Shown: positions 6,871 to 7,403 of the stretch, one piece after another
Layout of the letters: the number at the start of each line of letters is the position of its first letter
Numbering within the stretch: position 1 is the first letter of the stretch
DNA from: a bacterium
Lineage (GTDB): Bacteria; Desulfobacterota; DSWW01
DNA: 7,403 nt
Reading direction: 5' to 3'
Assembly: GCA_030609865.1 (NCBI GenBank)
Contig: JAUWSZ010000094.1
Location: 1 to 7,403 of the forward strand
Notes under the pieces: model-generated
Databases searched by the model: none
The model's input: the letters and a program-made list of their open reading frames with translations, nothing else
What the model was told of the DNA's origin: nothing
Made by a program: the position numbers and the translations under genes

Positions 6871-7137
6871 TCAATCGGGCTTGTTTGTTCGTGAGAGACG
6901 TTTCCAGTTCCTTCTCACTTCTTGAATGGACTTGCGAGCGTCCTGTGCCTCCTCATCGCTCCAGGTTCCTTTCAGTTTCAGCAGACCTGCCAGGTCTCTG
7001 TCCCTTGAGGCCATGGATTGTACGTATTGTTCCAAGGCCTCTTCAATGATTTTCGAGAATCCTCTCAGCCCTCTCTTCGCGGAGATTGCCAGCAAGGCGG
7101 CCCGCAGTTGATCCGGAATTTCCACCGTTGTTCTCAT
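6871..7137 (-). CDS. vapB: VapB-type ribbon-helix-helix antitoxin
   Basis: This 88-residue antitoxin should bind and block VapC and repress their shared promoter as a dimer. The N-terminal ribbon-helix-helix fold is clear: a short strand MRTTVEIPDQL (1-11), helix A RAALLAISAKRG (12-23), a turn at LRG, and helix B FSKIIEEALEQYVQ (27-40), as in the CopG/Arc group. The C-terminal half (about 45-88) is charged and probably disordered when free, with KGTWSDEEAQDARKSIQEVRRNWKR-like sequence of the kind that wraps around PIN toxins. The ATG at 7137 follows AGGAG at 7143-7147 with five bases spacing. The ribosome site touches the ATGCAT operator boxes just upstream, which fits autorepression. Confidence 0.92.
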   Translation of the reverse strand: MRTTVEIPDQLRAALLAISAKRGLRGFSKIIEEALEQYVQSMASRDRDLAGLLKLKGTWSDEEAQDARKSIQEVRRNWKRLSRTNKPD

Positions 7138-7146
7138 TATGTCTCC

Positions 7147-7182
7147 TTATGCATTCAAATGCATATCCACTTTATGCATTCA
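7147..7182. promoter_or_regulatory. vapB: Candidate VapBC operator: three ATGCAT boxes
   Basis: ATGCAT palindromes occur at 7149-7154, 7159-7164 and 7174-7179. The first two form a perfect 18-base palindrome (TATGCATT, CA, AATGCATA; 7148-7165). TTATGCATTCA is repeated directly at 7147-7157 and 7172-7182, a 25-base period. The second copy is followed by a decayed half-site (GATGTAGA). The first two boxes are 10 bases apart, one DNA turn, as expected for a ribbon-helix-helix dimer pair. The array covers the predicted transcription start, the -10 edge and the vapB ribosome site. Binding by VapB is inferred. Confidence 0.65.
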
Positions 7183-7197
7183 GATGTAGAATGTCAA
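7169..7197 (-). promoter_or_regulatory. Sigma70-type promoter for vapB-vapC (and the RelA/SpoT-like gene)
   Basis: On the minus strand there is a perfect TTGACA (7192-7197) and TAAAGT (7169-7174, four of six matches) with a 17-base spacer. Start of transcription would be near 7162, inside the ATGCAT array, with about 25 bases of leader before the vapB ATG. Confidence 0.6.
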
Positions 7198-7229
7198 CTG
7201 GTCAGGGTAAATCGTTGATTCGCAAGGGG

Positions 7230-7257
7230 TTGAAAGACAGTGAAGAAATCGTATATT
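7230..7257 (+). promoter_or_regulatory. Candidate promoter for the flavin oxidoreductase gene
   Basis: TTGAAA (7230-7235) and TATATT (7252-7257) are 16 bases apart on the plus strand, each with five of six consensus matches. Transcription would start near 7264, about 32 bases before the ATG at 7296. It is back to back with the vapBC promoter, 33 bases away, so VapBC occupancy might affect it. Confidence 0.5.
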
Positions 7258-7295
7258 GTAAAAGCTTCACCATCCCTGGACATAGGAGAGAGAAC

Positions 7296-7403
7296 ATGAC
7301 TGCTTTTCCGAACCTTTTCTCGCCCTTGACGATTCGTAACCTGACGATGCCGAATCGGATCTTCTCTTCCGGGCATCTGACCCATTTTGCCGAAAACAAC
7401 CTG
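7296..7403 (+). CDS. Old-yellow-enzyme/2,4-dienoyl-CoA reductase-like flavin oxidoreductase (first 36 residues, cut by window edge)
   Basis: Only the N-terminus is visible: MTAFPNLFSPLTIRNLTMPNRIFSS-type sequence. L-F-S-P-L-x-I-R-N-L-x-x-x-N-R-I is the hallmark first strand and FMN-barrel entry of NADH:flavin oxidoreductases of the old yellow enzyme family, which includes 2,4-dienoyl-CoA reductase (FadH), trimethylamine dehydrogenase and BaiCD-type bile-acid reductases. The following GHLTHFAENNL (26-36) fits the large FadH/trimethylamine dehydrogenase branch better than small old yellow enzymes, though this cannot be settled from 36 residues. The ATG at 7296 follows AGGAGAG at 7284-7290 with five bases spacing, a strong site. 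The likely role is reduction of an enoyl- or dienoyl-type substrate in the cytosol, in keeping with the acyl-CoA genes at the left end. Confidence 0.85.
   Translation, partial: MTAFPNLFSPLTIRNLTMPNRIFSSGHLTHFAENNL

Noticed and set aside
7138..7295. CRISPR array or attachment site from the ATGCAT repeats
   Set aside because: The repeat unit is only 6-11 bases with unequal spacing and lies within a promoter, so an operator explains it.

Overview
The window reads as an anaerobic, moderately GC-rich bacterium. The mix of an acyl-CoA carboxyltransferase, an alpha-methylacyl-CoA racemase, an IlvD of the probably oxygen-sensitive type and an old-yellow-enzyme family reductase resembles Desulfobacterota-like or other acid-degrading anaerobes. 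That placement is a guess from gene content only; no marker gene is present.

Left part (1-3626, minus strand): a metabolic operon reads leftward from a good sigma70-type promoter at 3598-3626. Its order is alpha-methylacyl-CoA racemase (class III CoA-transferase fold), then an acyl-CoA carboxylase carboxyltransferase subunit 21 bases downstream. After a 192-base gap holding an inverted-repeat element comes the N-terminal 206 residues of an IlvD/Edd dehydratase that runs off the left edge. The first two genes suggest handling of methyl-branched acyl-CoA or malonyl-type thioesters. No biotin carboxylase or biotin carrier gene lies in the window.

Middle part (3702-7197): signalling and stress genes in two convergent groups. 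On the plus strand are a small two-helix DUF202-like membrane protein and a PP2C-type serine/threonine phosphatase with all main metal-binding motifs. On the minus strand is a VapB-VapC toxin-antitoxin pair, followed 27 bases later by a 474-residue protein whose C-terminal half looks like a divergent RelA/SpoT nucleotidyltransferase. The two groups end only 18 bases apart. The vapBC promoter (TTGACA, 17 bases, TAAAGT) lies among three ATGCAT boxes that form a clear candidate autoregulatory operator.

Right edge (7230-7403, plus strand): a promoter and the first 36 codons of an old-yellow-enzyme/2,4-dienoyl-CoA reductase-like flavoenzyme, divergent from vapBC. The metabolic genes on both flanks suggest that the signalling/toxin block sits as an island between acyl-CoA metabolism genes. 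The most interesting item is the apparent vapB-vapC-RelA/SpoT-like three-gene unit.
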